Below are positions 52,130-59,425 of a DNA stretch of 64,000 bases, piece by piece. Position 1 is the stretch's first letter. Each line of letters begins with the position of its first letter. Source of the DNA: an uncultured Clostridia bacterium (GTDB taxonomy: Bacteria > Bacillota > Clostridia > Christensenellales > Borkfalkiaceae); contig CANRJR010000002.1 of NCBI GenBank assembly GCA_947631005.1, forward strand, positions 42,511 through 106,510. The letters are read 5' to 3'. The translations under genes and the position numbers were made by a program. A model generated the notes under the pieces. The model worked only from the letters and a program-made list of their open reading frames with translations. It had not been told where the DNA came from and made no database searches.

Positions 52130-52422
52130 AACAGTCGAAAATGGACGTCACGCTTTGCGAAAAAGACGCGTTGCAAGATCTTCTCGACGCGGAAAAGTTG
52201 CTCATGAACTACTACGCGGCGGCACTCACCGAGGGCAGCAGTAAGGCGTTCCGGAAGGAGATCATGAAACATTACGCCGCCCACGCCGAAACGCAGTTCA
52301 AAGTGTACGAGCAGATGCTCTCCCGCGGCTATTACGAGGTCCAACCCGCGGCGAAAATGCTCATCGACCAAAAGACGGAGACCTTCGCCAAGGCACAGAA
52401 GCAGATCGCCGCACGGGGTTGA
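52126..52422 (+). CDS. CotF-like spore coat protein
   Basis: A 98-residue four-helix-type protein. CEKDALQDLLDAEKLLMNYYAAALTEGSSK and SRGYYEVQPAAKMLIDQK are features of the CotF/coat family (ferritin-like bundle). CotF proteins are packed into the spore coat. With SleB and YpeB this supports a spore-forming host. The -35 box of the next promoter overlaps its stop codon. Confidence 0.85.
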   Translation: MKQSKMDVTLCEKDALQDLLDAEKLLMNYYAAALTEGSSKAFRKEIMKHYAAHAETQFKVYEQMLSRGYYEVQPAAKMLIDQKTETFAKAQKQIAARG

Positions 52423-52447
52423 CAAATCCGCAAACTTATGATATACT
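52419..52447 (+). promoter_or_regulatory. Promoter of two tiny Lys-rich genes
   Basis: TTGACA at 52419-52424 (overlapping the coat gene stop), 17 bases, TATACT at 52442-52447, with AAGGAGGAAAG before the ATG. Confidence 0.88.
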
Positions 52448-52467
52448 TCCCGCATAAGGAGGAAAGT

Positions 52468-52614
52468 ATGGACGAAAAGCGCGCGGAACGCGCCGACCAG
52501 GCGGCGCAGAAAAAGGAAAAAGAACGTTTGGAGCGCGAGCTCGAAGTCATCGCGGAGATGTCGGGCGAATCGCTCGAAAAGGTGAAAAAGGAAAGTAAAA
52601 AGCAAAAACCGTGA
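52468..52614 (+). CDS. 48-residue charged small protein
   Basis: A tiny frame (MDEKRAERADQAAQKKEKER...SKKQKP) with an excellent promoter and ribosome-binding site, so it is likely real. It is almost entirely Lys, Glu, Arg and Ala and should form one charged helix. The function is unknown. Confidence 0.7.
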   Translation: MDEKRAERADQAAQKKEKERLERELEVIAEMSGESLEKVKKESKKQKP

Positions 52615-52636
52615 CATACTGTTCTTGGAGGACGGT

Positions 52637-52756
52637 ATGCACAAGAAAAAAAAGAAGAAACAAGCGGAGGAGGCTTACGCCCACAATCCGCACTATTGCA
52701 TGATCGGACCGGACGCTTCCCGCGACGAGGACGTTGTGTCGACGGGACAATCCTGA
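52637..52756 (+). CDS. 39-residue Lys-rich small protein
   Basis: Starts MHKKKKKKQAEEAYAHNPHY and ends VVSTGQS. CTTGGAGGACGG lies before the ATG. It follows the previous small gene by 22 bases and shares its promoter. The function is unknown; the frame is short, so it is held moderately. Confidence 0.55.
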   Translation: MHKKKKKKQAEEAYAHNPHYCMIGPDASRDEDVVSTGQS

Positions 52757-52808
52757 CCGATCTAATCGCCTCGTCGCTCGCCGCGACGCGACGGGAGATG
52801 TTTTGACA

Positions 52809-52840
52809 CAAAAACCCGTGCCTGTTTGGCGCGGGTTTTT
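52809..52840 (+). terminator. Terminator after the tiny genes
   Basis: AAAACCCGTGCC, loop TGTTT, GGCGCGGGTTTTT with one mismatch. Confidence 0.8.
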
Positions 52841-52841
52841 G

Positions 52842-53062
52842 GCTACTTCGCGGGCGTTGCCCGCTCGTGTCGCCCTTGGAACGTATCAGAAACTGCGGGC
52901 GGCTCAACATGACATTATTATAACGCCCCGCCGCTTCTAATTGTCATTTCGCCCCGCCCGCGGCTTCTATTTGTAGACCAAGGGCGGCACGAGGAGCGAA
53001 GCGACGAAGTAGCGAAAGTGGGCGAAGCCCGCGGAATCGAGAAATCTCCCTTATTTTTATTT
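52842..53062. repeat. Mosaic of dispersed palindromic repeats (cluster 3)
   Basis: 52842-52915 is an inverted near-copy of 62852-62924. 52930-53060 repeats the block seen in cluster 1 and cluster 5 (TGTAGACCAAGGGCGGCACG, GAATCGAGAAATCTCCC). No coding frame is convincing. 53063-53167 shows nothing further. Confidence 0.9.
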
Positions 53063-53167
53063 GTCTTATTTCAATGTTATTTCAGTGAAGTGCGTTGATT
53101 TATCGGGGGACGCGTGTTTGCGACACACCATACGCACATCATGTGCGCGGTGTGCATAAATTAAGAT

Positions 53168-53473
53168 ATGCCTTTTGACTTGGAAACCGCGCAACTTTTC
53201 GATCTTTCGCATACGCTTGCGGCGTCGCTTCTTTCCGCTTGCCGCTATCCGTGGGAGGCACTCGGGGAAGATTTTCTCGCATGCGCATACGCGCATTTGC
53301 CCAACGGTTACAGGGAGATCGGAGAGGGGATCTTCGTCCATGAGCAAGCCGTCGTCTCGCCGTTTTTGCACTGTTTCTTTCCGAATTTCAATCCGCGTCT
53401 TGTGCGGTTTTTTGCGAAAGAATCTTATAAAGAGTATGGTAGAGCGACATTACTTCTTCGCTGTCAAGAGTGA
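53168..53473 (+). pseudogene. Truncated left-handed beta-helix transferase-like protein
   Basis: The first ~60 residues (AQLFDLSHTLAASLLSACRY then PWEALGEDF...EIGEGIFVHEQAVVSP) match the N-terminus of hexapeptide-repeat acyltransferase/nucleotidyltransferase-like proteins. The hexapeptide repeats that should follow are missing: after residue ~63 (near 53358) the frame reads antisense into the MarR remnant. A deletion or rearrangement has removed ~150 residues. Confidence 0.75.
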
Positions 53474-53838
53474 TGCAACCCGCGATCTTGCTCGGCACTT
53501 CCACTGCGCGTTCACGAAGCTCCATACCTTTTTCGGTAATACTCACATCAAGCAACCGCTCGTCCGCAGAGCTACGCTCCCGCTTCACAAAGCCCTTTTT
53601 TCAAGGCTTTTCAGAACGGGAGTCAGTGTTCCCGAATCGAGAAACAGCTTCTCGCCGAGTTCTTTTGAACTACATTTTCCTTTCTCCCAAAAGACCATCA
53701 TGGCGATGTACTGCGTGTAGGTAAGGTTGAGTTCGTCAAGATAAGGGCGATACTTTTTCACGACCTCGCGCGCACACGCCACGCATAGAGCGGAAAACAA
53801 AGTTGATTTTCAAGTTTTAATGCGTCGTATTTATCCAT
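53388..53838 (-). pseudogene. MarR-family regulator (OhrR-like) with two frameshifts
   Basis: Intact, it would read MDKYDALKLENQLCFPLYA, then REVVKKYRPYLDELNLTYTQ, LDSGTLTPVLKSLEKRAL and KRERSSADERLLDVSITEKG, a MarR/OhrR type with the redox cysteine in LCFPLYA. A 5-base tandem duplication (GCGTGGCGTG) near 53785 and loss of one base in a six-T run (53596-53601; seven expected) break it into three frames. It is a pseudogene unless the lesions are sequence errors. Confidence 0.8.
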
Positions 53839-53841
53839 AAT

Positions 53842-54113
53842 TTACGCCCTGCTTTCTTCTTCCGCTTTCTTCGCGGCAAGAACGGCTTTTGCAAGTTGGT
53901 CTCCGCAGGAAGTCGGTCGTCTGGTCTGCCGCAGGTAACTCCCGAAAGTTTTTCGGCTATATCTTCCGCTTTCATGCCGTTGACAAGAATGGGGATTGCT
54001 TTCAGATTTCCGTTACAGCCTCCCGTAAATCTGACATCCGAAACAACGCCTCTCTCTATCTCCATTTCGATAAGCGTAGAGCAGGTATTTTCCGTCTTGT
54101 ATGAATAGTGCAT
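53842..54113 (-). pseudogene. TIGR03905-type small protein with an eight-base insertion
   Basis: The first 60 residues (MHYSYKTENTCSTLIEMEIE, VRFTGGCNGNLKAIPILVNG) match a conserved clostridial family. An insertion of AGACGACC near 53913-53928 shifts the frame after CGRP. Removing it restores TSCGDQLAKAVLAAKKAEEE and a stop just before the MarR start, the expected end with the conserved Cys. So the lesion is a recent small duplication. Confidence 0.8.
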
Positions 54114-54400
54114 TACAAAATCGCCTCCACCTGTTTTTTGACTTCCGACATTTTGGTCGTCGGCTCGAAGCGTGCGACGAGGTTGCCGTTTTTGTCGATC
54201 AGAAATTTCGTGAAATTCCACTTTACTTTGCTGTTGTTTTTGTAGTCCTTGTCGTTCTTTTTTGAAGCCATCGAAACGATTTTGCCCATAAAGCCGCTAA
54301 ATCCCTCAAACGTGCTGTTTTCTTCCAACCATTTATAGAGCGGAATTTGATGTTCGCCGAGCACGTCGATTTTTGCAAACTGCGGAAACGTGATGCCGTA
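54113..54400 (-). pseudogene. C-terminal fragment of a glutathione peroxidase
   Basis: GITFPQFAKIDVLGEHQIPL followed by KVKWNFTKFLIDKNGNLVAR is the second half of a BtuE/GPx-type thiol peroxidase. The N-terminus with the peroxidatic cysteine is missing: an in-frame stop lies at 54401-54403 directly before the fragment. The stop overlaps the next gene's ATG, so it once formed an operon with the TIGR03905 gene. Confidence 0.8.
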
Positions 54401-54692
54401 TCATCCCGCTACCGCTTGTAGGGGAAAGCAAAAGGCGGGTTTCCCGCTTGTTGATGGTCGAAAGCGCGTTGCGGCACTTCCCTTATCCTGCCCGCCGTTT
54501 TTCAGAAAAGCCCACCTCTTCTCATCCCAACTTTCCGTGAGAAATCCTCGGGATAAACAGCGGAAAAAATTTTTGTGTTTAGCCCCTTCGGCTTTACCTC
54601 AAAAACGCTCCGTGAAAGGTATTCCTGCTTTCCGGTAAGGAGAACGTCGATTGTCTGAACGCCGATTCATTGAACCGACGATATTCCGCACC
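54401..54692. other. Gene-free gap between the GPx fragment and the AT-rich island
   Basis: About 290 bases without a convincing gene. An open frame on the plus strand at 54390-54638 has no ribosome-binding site or recognisable residues. The sequence probably holds further gene debris from the island boundary. Confidence 0.6.
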
Positions 54693-56405
54693 CTATTTGC
54701 CGATTTTGCTTAAATAATCGAAAATTGTATTTTTATTTTTTTTCAGCAAATCAAATAAGCAATGCGTTTGAAGCGAAACTTTTACTTTTCGTGCGGCATC
54801 ATGATCAAGGTGACATTCTGTGACAATAAAATCCTTGGCGGTCTCGTATTTTTCAATATTTTTTATCGAAGGGTAAAACTGTTTGCTGATTTCATTGTAA
54901 TCGGTTATCAAGCAATTTTTCTTTATCTCTTTCGTTATAGTATCATCATGACCATATCTAAACATATCTTTCACTTCATCTCTCGTTAAGTCAAGCAACG
55001 TGAAGCCGAAGAAATCTGGTTTTCCGCCCCTGTCGAGTATCCTTATGTAGCCACACACATAAGTATTTTCAATATATTTTTTTCTCGTTTCAGCACTCAA
55101 TTTTTTATACTTCTGTTTTGACTGATTGCTCTTTCTCTCGTATATATGACTTTCTTCCGTAAGTTCACGCACCATACCATATTTGAGGAAAGTGTAAAAG
55201 TCATAAGTGTACTTCTTACCCATTTTGGACGCATATTTCTTAAAACCTTTCCGTTCGAATTTCGCCGTTTCGGCATTGATATAAGCGATTTCTGCGTGCT
55301 CCGCATTGGATGATTTCAACTTATTTACGTATTCGCGTTGGAATTTTTTGAACTTTTTCGGATCATCGTATTCATCACGCCGATGACTTCCCGATTTGTA
55401 TTCTTTCACTTCGTTACGCATTTTTTTGGGTTCATAATCAGTACTGTTTATTAAATCATCAAAATCCGAAGACCCCGACCCGCTGGGAACGTAACACTCA
55501 TTGTTGACATCGTTCATAGCCCCTTGTAAATTCAGTAGCAAATATCCATCGGAAGTAATTGCAAAAGTTGTTACGCCTATAATGTTCGACGCGGGGCTAT
55601 CTTTCAAATCGTATAAAGTATTACGGCTGTCTACCGTATTGTCCTTTCCGCTATAACTATCGGAATAGTCATATTGAAAAATCGTGCTGTATATCAAATC
55701 GTTTGTCGTTAAATTTGCTTCATAGTCTGTCTTTTCAAGCACTATCAATTTTTTGGAAAATGACGTATATATATTTTTTCTTTTTTCTTTTTCGTACTTT
55801 TCACTGTTAAAGGGATCGAAAGTGTTCAGGAGAATATCGGTACGTAAACGCACCAAGTCACTGTTGAAAATGCTCTTGCCTTCCGCAATTTTTTTAGCGA
55901 CAACATTATAAACAACTTCTTTTTGTTTTATGTTCATCGGCTGTTTTTTGGGATTGACGGTTATAAAAAGATAATTATGGTTACAGACCAGTGCCTCATT
56001 GACTCTATCTGAAACCAAATAACTCTGTCCGTCATAATCACGCCACTCAAAACCGCTATCCGCATATGACGTGCTGATATTTTCTACGATGGATGCGCGC
56101 AACACCGTTTTACTTTCCGCCTGTTGCACAATCAGTTTATTAAAATAATCGCGGTAGCTTGCTCTTAAATTGTAGATAATACCGATAAAAGATATTGTTA
56201 ATGTAAGAGCAGCTATGACCGCATTGAATATATCTTCGACATACGCCTTTCCGCACTCATTATAATTGCACAGTATTATGAGTTTCAATATAAGACTGAC
56301 GAAAGATACGATAAATACGCCTAAATATGCGAACAAATTTAAAATATAATGCTTTCCGGCTTTGAATTTAAATTTCCACGTTCTGTAAGGTATGCCTTTC
56401 TTCAT
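54693..56405 (-). CDS. Two-TM membrane protein with a degenerate Nudix-like cytoplasmic domain
   Basis: A 570-residue AT-rich gene. Two membrane segments lie near residues 21-45 and 59-80. After a linker, GVTTFAITSDGYLLLNLQG (near 277) resembles the first strands of a Nudix fold, and RELTEE (413-418) matches the core of the Nudix helix (REUxEE). The upstream Glu and Gly of the box are missing, and about 100 charged residues are inserted between strand and helix. I start at ATG 56405, preceded by AGAAGGA; an in-frame TTG is 21 bases upstream. It is divergent from a PP2C gene. The function is unknown; nucleotide sensing is inference. Confidence 0.7.
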   Translation of the reverse strand: MKKGIPYRTWKFKFKAGKHYILNLFAYLGVFIVSFVSLILKLIILCNYNECGKAYVEDIFNAVIAALTLTISFIGIIYNLRASYRDYFNKLIVQQAESKTVLRASIVENISTSYADSGFEWRDYDGQSYLVSDRVNEALVCNHNYLFITVNPKKQPMNIKQKEVVYNVVAKKIAEGKSIFNSDLVRLRTDILLNTFDPFNSEKYEKEKRKNIYTSFSKKLIVLEKTDYEANLTTNDLIYSTIFQYDYSDSYSGKDNTVDSRNTLYDLKDSPASNIIGVTTFAITSDGYLLLNLQGAMNDVNNECYVPSGSGSSDFDDLINSTDYEPKKMRNEVKEYKSGSHRRDEYDDPKKFKKFQREYVNKLKSSNAEHAEIAYINAETAKFERKGFKKYASKMGKKYTYDFYTFLKYGMVRELTEESHIYERKSNQSKQKYKKLSAETRKKYIENTYVCGYIRILDRGGKPDFFGFTLLDLTRDEVKDMFRYGHDDTITKEIKKNCLITDYNEISKQFYPSIKNIEKYETAKDFIVTECHLDHDAARKVKVSLQTHCLFDLLKKNKNTIFDYLSKIGK

Positions 56406-56502
56406 CTCTTTTTCCTTCTTAACCAAAATATATTGTTATATCATTATATCATTGGAACGACAATAATACAAGTGCAAACAGAATAAAAATTTTATTTTAG
56501 AC

Positions 56503-56531
56503 TTGTCAATAAATCATAAAAATGATATAAT
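56503..56531 (+). promoter_or_regulatory. Promoter of the PP2C gene (divergent island)
   Basis: TTGTCA at 56503-56508, 17 bases, TATAAT at 56526-56531, with AGGTGA before the ATG. On the opposite strand TTGTCG, 17 bases, TATAAC near 56434-56462 may serve the 2TM-Nudix gene. Confidence 0.85.
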
Positions 56532-56554
56532 AACTATAACTGACAGGTGAACCT

Positions 56555-57355
56555 ATGAATGTATACGCCAAAACCAGAAAATCGCATTATTGGAATGAAG
56601 ACAGATTTATTGTCGGCAAAAATTATGCCGTCGTAATTGACGGAGCAACGCCGCTTAAGAAATCGCATTCATTTAACGAAGCCCGCCTGATGGTTGACTA
56701 CTTAAAAAAACATTTCAATCAGTATGATGGCAACGTGAAATACCGGCTGAAAAAATTATGCGAGGACGTTTACCGCCAACTCGCCGTAACAGCCTATGAC
56801 GAAGATCATTTTCCGTCTGCAAGTGCCTGTTGGATAGAAATTTCTGGCACAGTGCTATCAATAGGTGTATTGGGTGACTGTGAAGTAACCGCCATAAGCA
56901 AAAACGGGCTCATCCGTCGTTTTTTTGACGGTAGACTTGATGTCCTTGATAAAAAAGCTTTAGCCGAGATGGTCAATATAGCAAAAGAAAAAAACATTCA
57001 CGTGAATATGGCAAGGCCGTATATAGAAGAAATGTTAGTGAAAAATAGACGGCTCGCAAATAAACCCAACGGCTATTCCGCCTTGCTTCCTTCACCAAAC
57101 GTAGAGATAAACGAAAAAAAATTCGAAATCGAAACGCATAATTTAAAAAGCGTTTATCTGTATTCTGACGGATATTCACAGGCATTTACGAACCTGAAGA
57201 TATATTCTACTCACGAGGAAATGTTTCAAAAAACAGCCGACATTGATGCGGAGATACAAAAAATCATACAGGTATCTTATAGCGATGAAAGCTGCGATCT
57301 ATATCCAAGATTAAAGAAAATAGACGATATTACGGTTGTCCAAATAGATTTTTAA
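56555..57355 (+). CDS. PP2C-family serine/threonine phosphatase
   Basis: A 266-residue metal-dependent phosphatase. The PP2C aspartates are present: NED at 14-16 (motif I), VIDG at 27-30, GD at 107-108 (LGDCEV), SDG near 203-206 and DD at 257-258 (DDITVVQ). It has no membrane segment or extra sensor domain. It is AT-rich like its divergent partner and unlike the rest of the window, so both were probably acquired together. No kinase gene is near, so its phosphoprotein partner is unknown. Confidence 0.85.
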   Translation: MNVYAKTRKSHYWNEDRFIVGKNYAVVIDGATPLKKSHSFNEARLMVDYLKKHFNQYDGNVKYRLKKLCEDVYRQLAVTAYDEDHFPSASACWIEISGTVLSIGVLGDCEVTAISKNGLIRRFFDGRLDVLDKKALAEMVNIAKEKNIHVNMARPYIEEMLVKNRRLANKPNGYSALLPSPNVEINEKKFEIETHNLKSVYLYSDGYSQAFTNLKIYSTHEEMFQKTADIDAEIQKIIQVSYSDESCDLYPRLKKIDDITVVQIDF

Positions 57356-57654
57356 GTTGCGCTTATGCCGTATCCGCGATGAGAAACAGATTATGAAGAC
57401 CGTAAACCAGGAAAGAATCATCATAAAAAATGCACCCCATGTGACTCATTTTGGGCGATTTTGCGGAGATCGGATGCAACGCCGTTCTATGTCCGGGGAC
57501 GGTGGTCGGACGGCATACGCGTATTTATCCGCTCATTCTCGCCCGCGGCGTCTATCCTCCTTCGCATATCGTGAAACCGAACGGAATTGTCCCCATCACC
57601 GAACCCGACGCGAGATAAAAGCGTCCTGTAATCCCACCGCATTGTATTTGTATT
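57356..57654. other. Gene-free stretch after the PP2C gene
   Basis: Open frames here are short, lack ribosome-binding sites and resemble nothing known. GC rises through this stretch, so it marks the right edge of the AT-rich island. I see no terminator or repeat. Confidence 0.6.
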
Positions 57655-57790
57655 ATTAATATATTCGACGACCAAGGGGATCCCTCCACGCACTCACTAC
57701 GTTCGTTTGGTCGAAATGACATCGGGATAAAAACAATAAGACTGCGGGAGATTCTTCGCTTCGCTCTGAATGACACATTGGAAGCACTTT
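57655..57790. repeat. Mosaic of dispersed palindromic repeats (cluster 4)
   Basis: CGACGACCAAGGGGATCCCT, TTGGTCGAAATGACA and GGGAGATTCTTCGCTTCGCT repeat blocks from clusters 1 and 2. GGAAGCACTTTTTGGCTTCC closes it. Confidence 0.85.
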
Positions 57791-57808
57791 TTGGCTTCCA
57801 ATCATGTT

Positions 57809-57968
57809 GCGCGAGGAAAACCACGCTTTTCCGCTGCGCGGCACAATTTGCCGCACACTTGCGGCTTATTGTCTTACAGAGCGAACGAGAGGCTCAACTT
57901 AATTAAAGAGAGAGCTGGTTTCCCTCACGAAAAATGCTTTTGCCAACAAGCAAAAGCATTTTTCGTGA
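57809..57968 (-). repeat. Post-gene repeat, copy B, with a different hairpin
   Basis: The body is the same as in copies A, C and D (read on the minus strand) but ends in another hairpin: CACGAAAAATGCTTTTG pairs perfectly with CAAAAGCATTTTTCGTG around an eight-base loop. It lies in tandem with copy C. Confidence 0.88.
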
Positions 57969-57982
57969 ACATTCCAAATAAT

Positions 57983-58171
57983 GGCGCGAGGAAAACCACG
58001 CTTTTCCGCTGCGCGACACAATTTGCCGCATACTTGCGGCTTATTGTCTTACAAAGCGAACGAGACGACCAACTAAATTTAAGTGAGAGCTGGTTTCCCT
58101 CACGACTTTTCTTTTCAAAGCCACGCGCGGCGCGAAGCGCAACGCGCACGGCGTGAAAAGAAAAGTGTGAA
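57983..58171 (-). repeat. Post-gene repeat, copy C, after ychF
   Basis: It begins seven bases after the ychF stop (minus strand) with a CACACTTTTCTTTTC / GAAAAGAAAAGT hairpin like copies A and D but with a different inner stem, followed by the common body (GTAAGACAATAAGCCGCAAG). Same orientation relative to the gene as copies A and D. Confidence 0.9.
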
Positions 58172-58177
58172 CTAACC

Positions 58178-59278
58178 CTACACGTTAAACCGAAACAACA
58201 CGACGTCGCCGTCTTTCATCACATAGTCTTTGCCTTCCGAGCGGACCTTGCCTTTTTCGCGCGCGCCCGTGAGCCCGCCGCAGGCGAGCAAGGTCTCGTA
58301 GTCGACGACCTCGGCGCGGATGAACCCCTTTTCGAAATCGGTATGGATCTTGCCCGCCGCCTGCGGGGCTTTCGTCCCTTTGACGATGGTCCACGCGCGG
58401 GTCTCTTTTTCGCCCGCGGTGAGGTAGGAGATGAGCCCGAGGAGGGCGTACGACGCCTTGATGAGCTTATCGAGCCCGCTCTCTTTGAGCCCGAACTCTT
58501 CGAGGAAGAGGGCGCGGTCGCTCTCGTCCATCTGCGAAAGTTCCTCTTCGGTTTTGGCGCAGACGGTGATGGTCTCGGCGTTGTGCGCCTTTGCATAGTT
58601 GCGCACTTGCACAACGAAAGGCAGATCGTCCTCGCCCTCGCCCATGTCTTTTTCGGCGATGTTGGCGCAATAGATCACGGGTTTGGAGGAGAGCAGAAAG
58701 AGATTGTCGAGGAAGCCCTGTTCGTCCTCGTCCGCGGGAATCGTGCTCGCGGGCTGTTCCGCTTCGAGGTGGGCGCGCAGTTTTTCGAGGAAGGCGTATT
58801 CGGCTGCGGCGGTCTTATCCGCGCCGCCGCGGGCAGCGTTCCGTATCCTGTCCTGCCGCTTCTCCACCGCCTCGATGTCGGCGAGAATGAGTTCGAGGTT
58901 GATGGTTTCGATGTCGCGCACGGGGTCGACGGAGTTTTCGACATGGGTGACGTTCTCGTCCTCGAAACAGCGCACGACGTGGACGATGGCGTCCACCTCG
59001 CGGATATGGGAGAGGAACTTATTGCCCAGCCCCTCGCCGCGGCTTGCGCCTTTGACGAGCCCCGCGATGTCCACAAATTCGACGACGGCGGGCGTCACCT
59101 TTTTGCTTGCGTAGAGGGCGGCGAGCCTGTCGAGCCGCTCGTCGGGGACGGCGACGACGCCGACATTGGGTTCGATGGTGCAAAAGGGATAATTCGCGGC
59201 TTCCGCGCCCGCGTGGGTGATCGCGTTGAACAGAGTGGACTTTCCGACGTTGGGAAGTCCTACGACGCCTAACTTCAT
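58178..59278 (-). CDS. ychF: Ribosome-binding ATPase YchF/OLA1
   Basis: Obg-related P-loop protein that prefers ATP, 366 residues. [20 protein letters not shown] opens it, with [20 protein letters not shown], the NxxE nucleotide-specificity motif region and a C-terminal TGS domain ([19 protein letters not shown]). ATG 59278 with GGAGAACA before it is the conserved start; the longer frame reads into the promoter. It is divergent from argS. Confidence 0.96.
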   Translation of the reverse strand: MKLGVVGLPNVGKSTLFNAITHAGAEAANYPFCTIEPNVGVVAVPDERLDRLAALYASKKVTPAVVEFVDIAGLVKGASRGEGLGNKFLSHIREVDAIVHVVRCFEDENVTHVENSVDPVRDIETINLELILADIEAVEKRQDRIRNAARGGADKTAAAEYAFLEKLRAHLEAEQPASTIPADEDEQGFLDNLFLLSSKPVIYCANIAEKDMGEGEDDLPFVVQVRNYAKAHNAETITVCAKTEEELSQMDESDRALFLEEFGLKESGLDKLIKASYALLGLISYLTAGEKETRAWTIVKGTKAPQAAGKIHTDFEKGFIRAEVVDYETLLACGGLTGAREKGKVRSEGKDYVMKDGDVVLFRFNV

Positions 59279-59314
59279 AGTGTTCTCCTTGGCGGCGCAG
59301 ACGCCGCATATCGT

Positions 59315-59343
59315 ATTATATAACTTTTCTTGGAAATGGGCAA
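59315..59343 (-). promoter_or_regulatory. Promoter of ychF
   Basis: On the minus strand TTGCCC (59343-59338), 17 bases, TATAAT (59320-59315). Confidence 0.85.
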
Positions 59344-59352
59344 GCCTTTCGG

Positions 59353-59381
59353 TTGCCAAATTTCCGAAAATATGGTAGGAT
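59353..59381 (+). promoter_or_regulatory. Promoter of argS
   Basis: TTGCCA at 59353-59358, 17 bases, TAGGAT at 59376-59381. Its -35 box begins nine bases from the divergent ychF -35 box. Confidence 0.75.
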
Positions 59382-59425
59382 AGAGACAGGAAATCGCGCT
59401 TACGATCGCAAGAGAGGCAAAAAAT

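Noticed and set aside
54390..54638. Plus-strand 82-residue frame at the island edge
   Set aside because: No ribosome-binding site, no recognisable residues, and composition typical of random GC-rich sequence.
57357..57659. Plus-strand 100-residue frame after the PP2C gene
   Set aside because: Overlaps the transition to repeat sequence and shows no conserved features.
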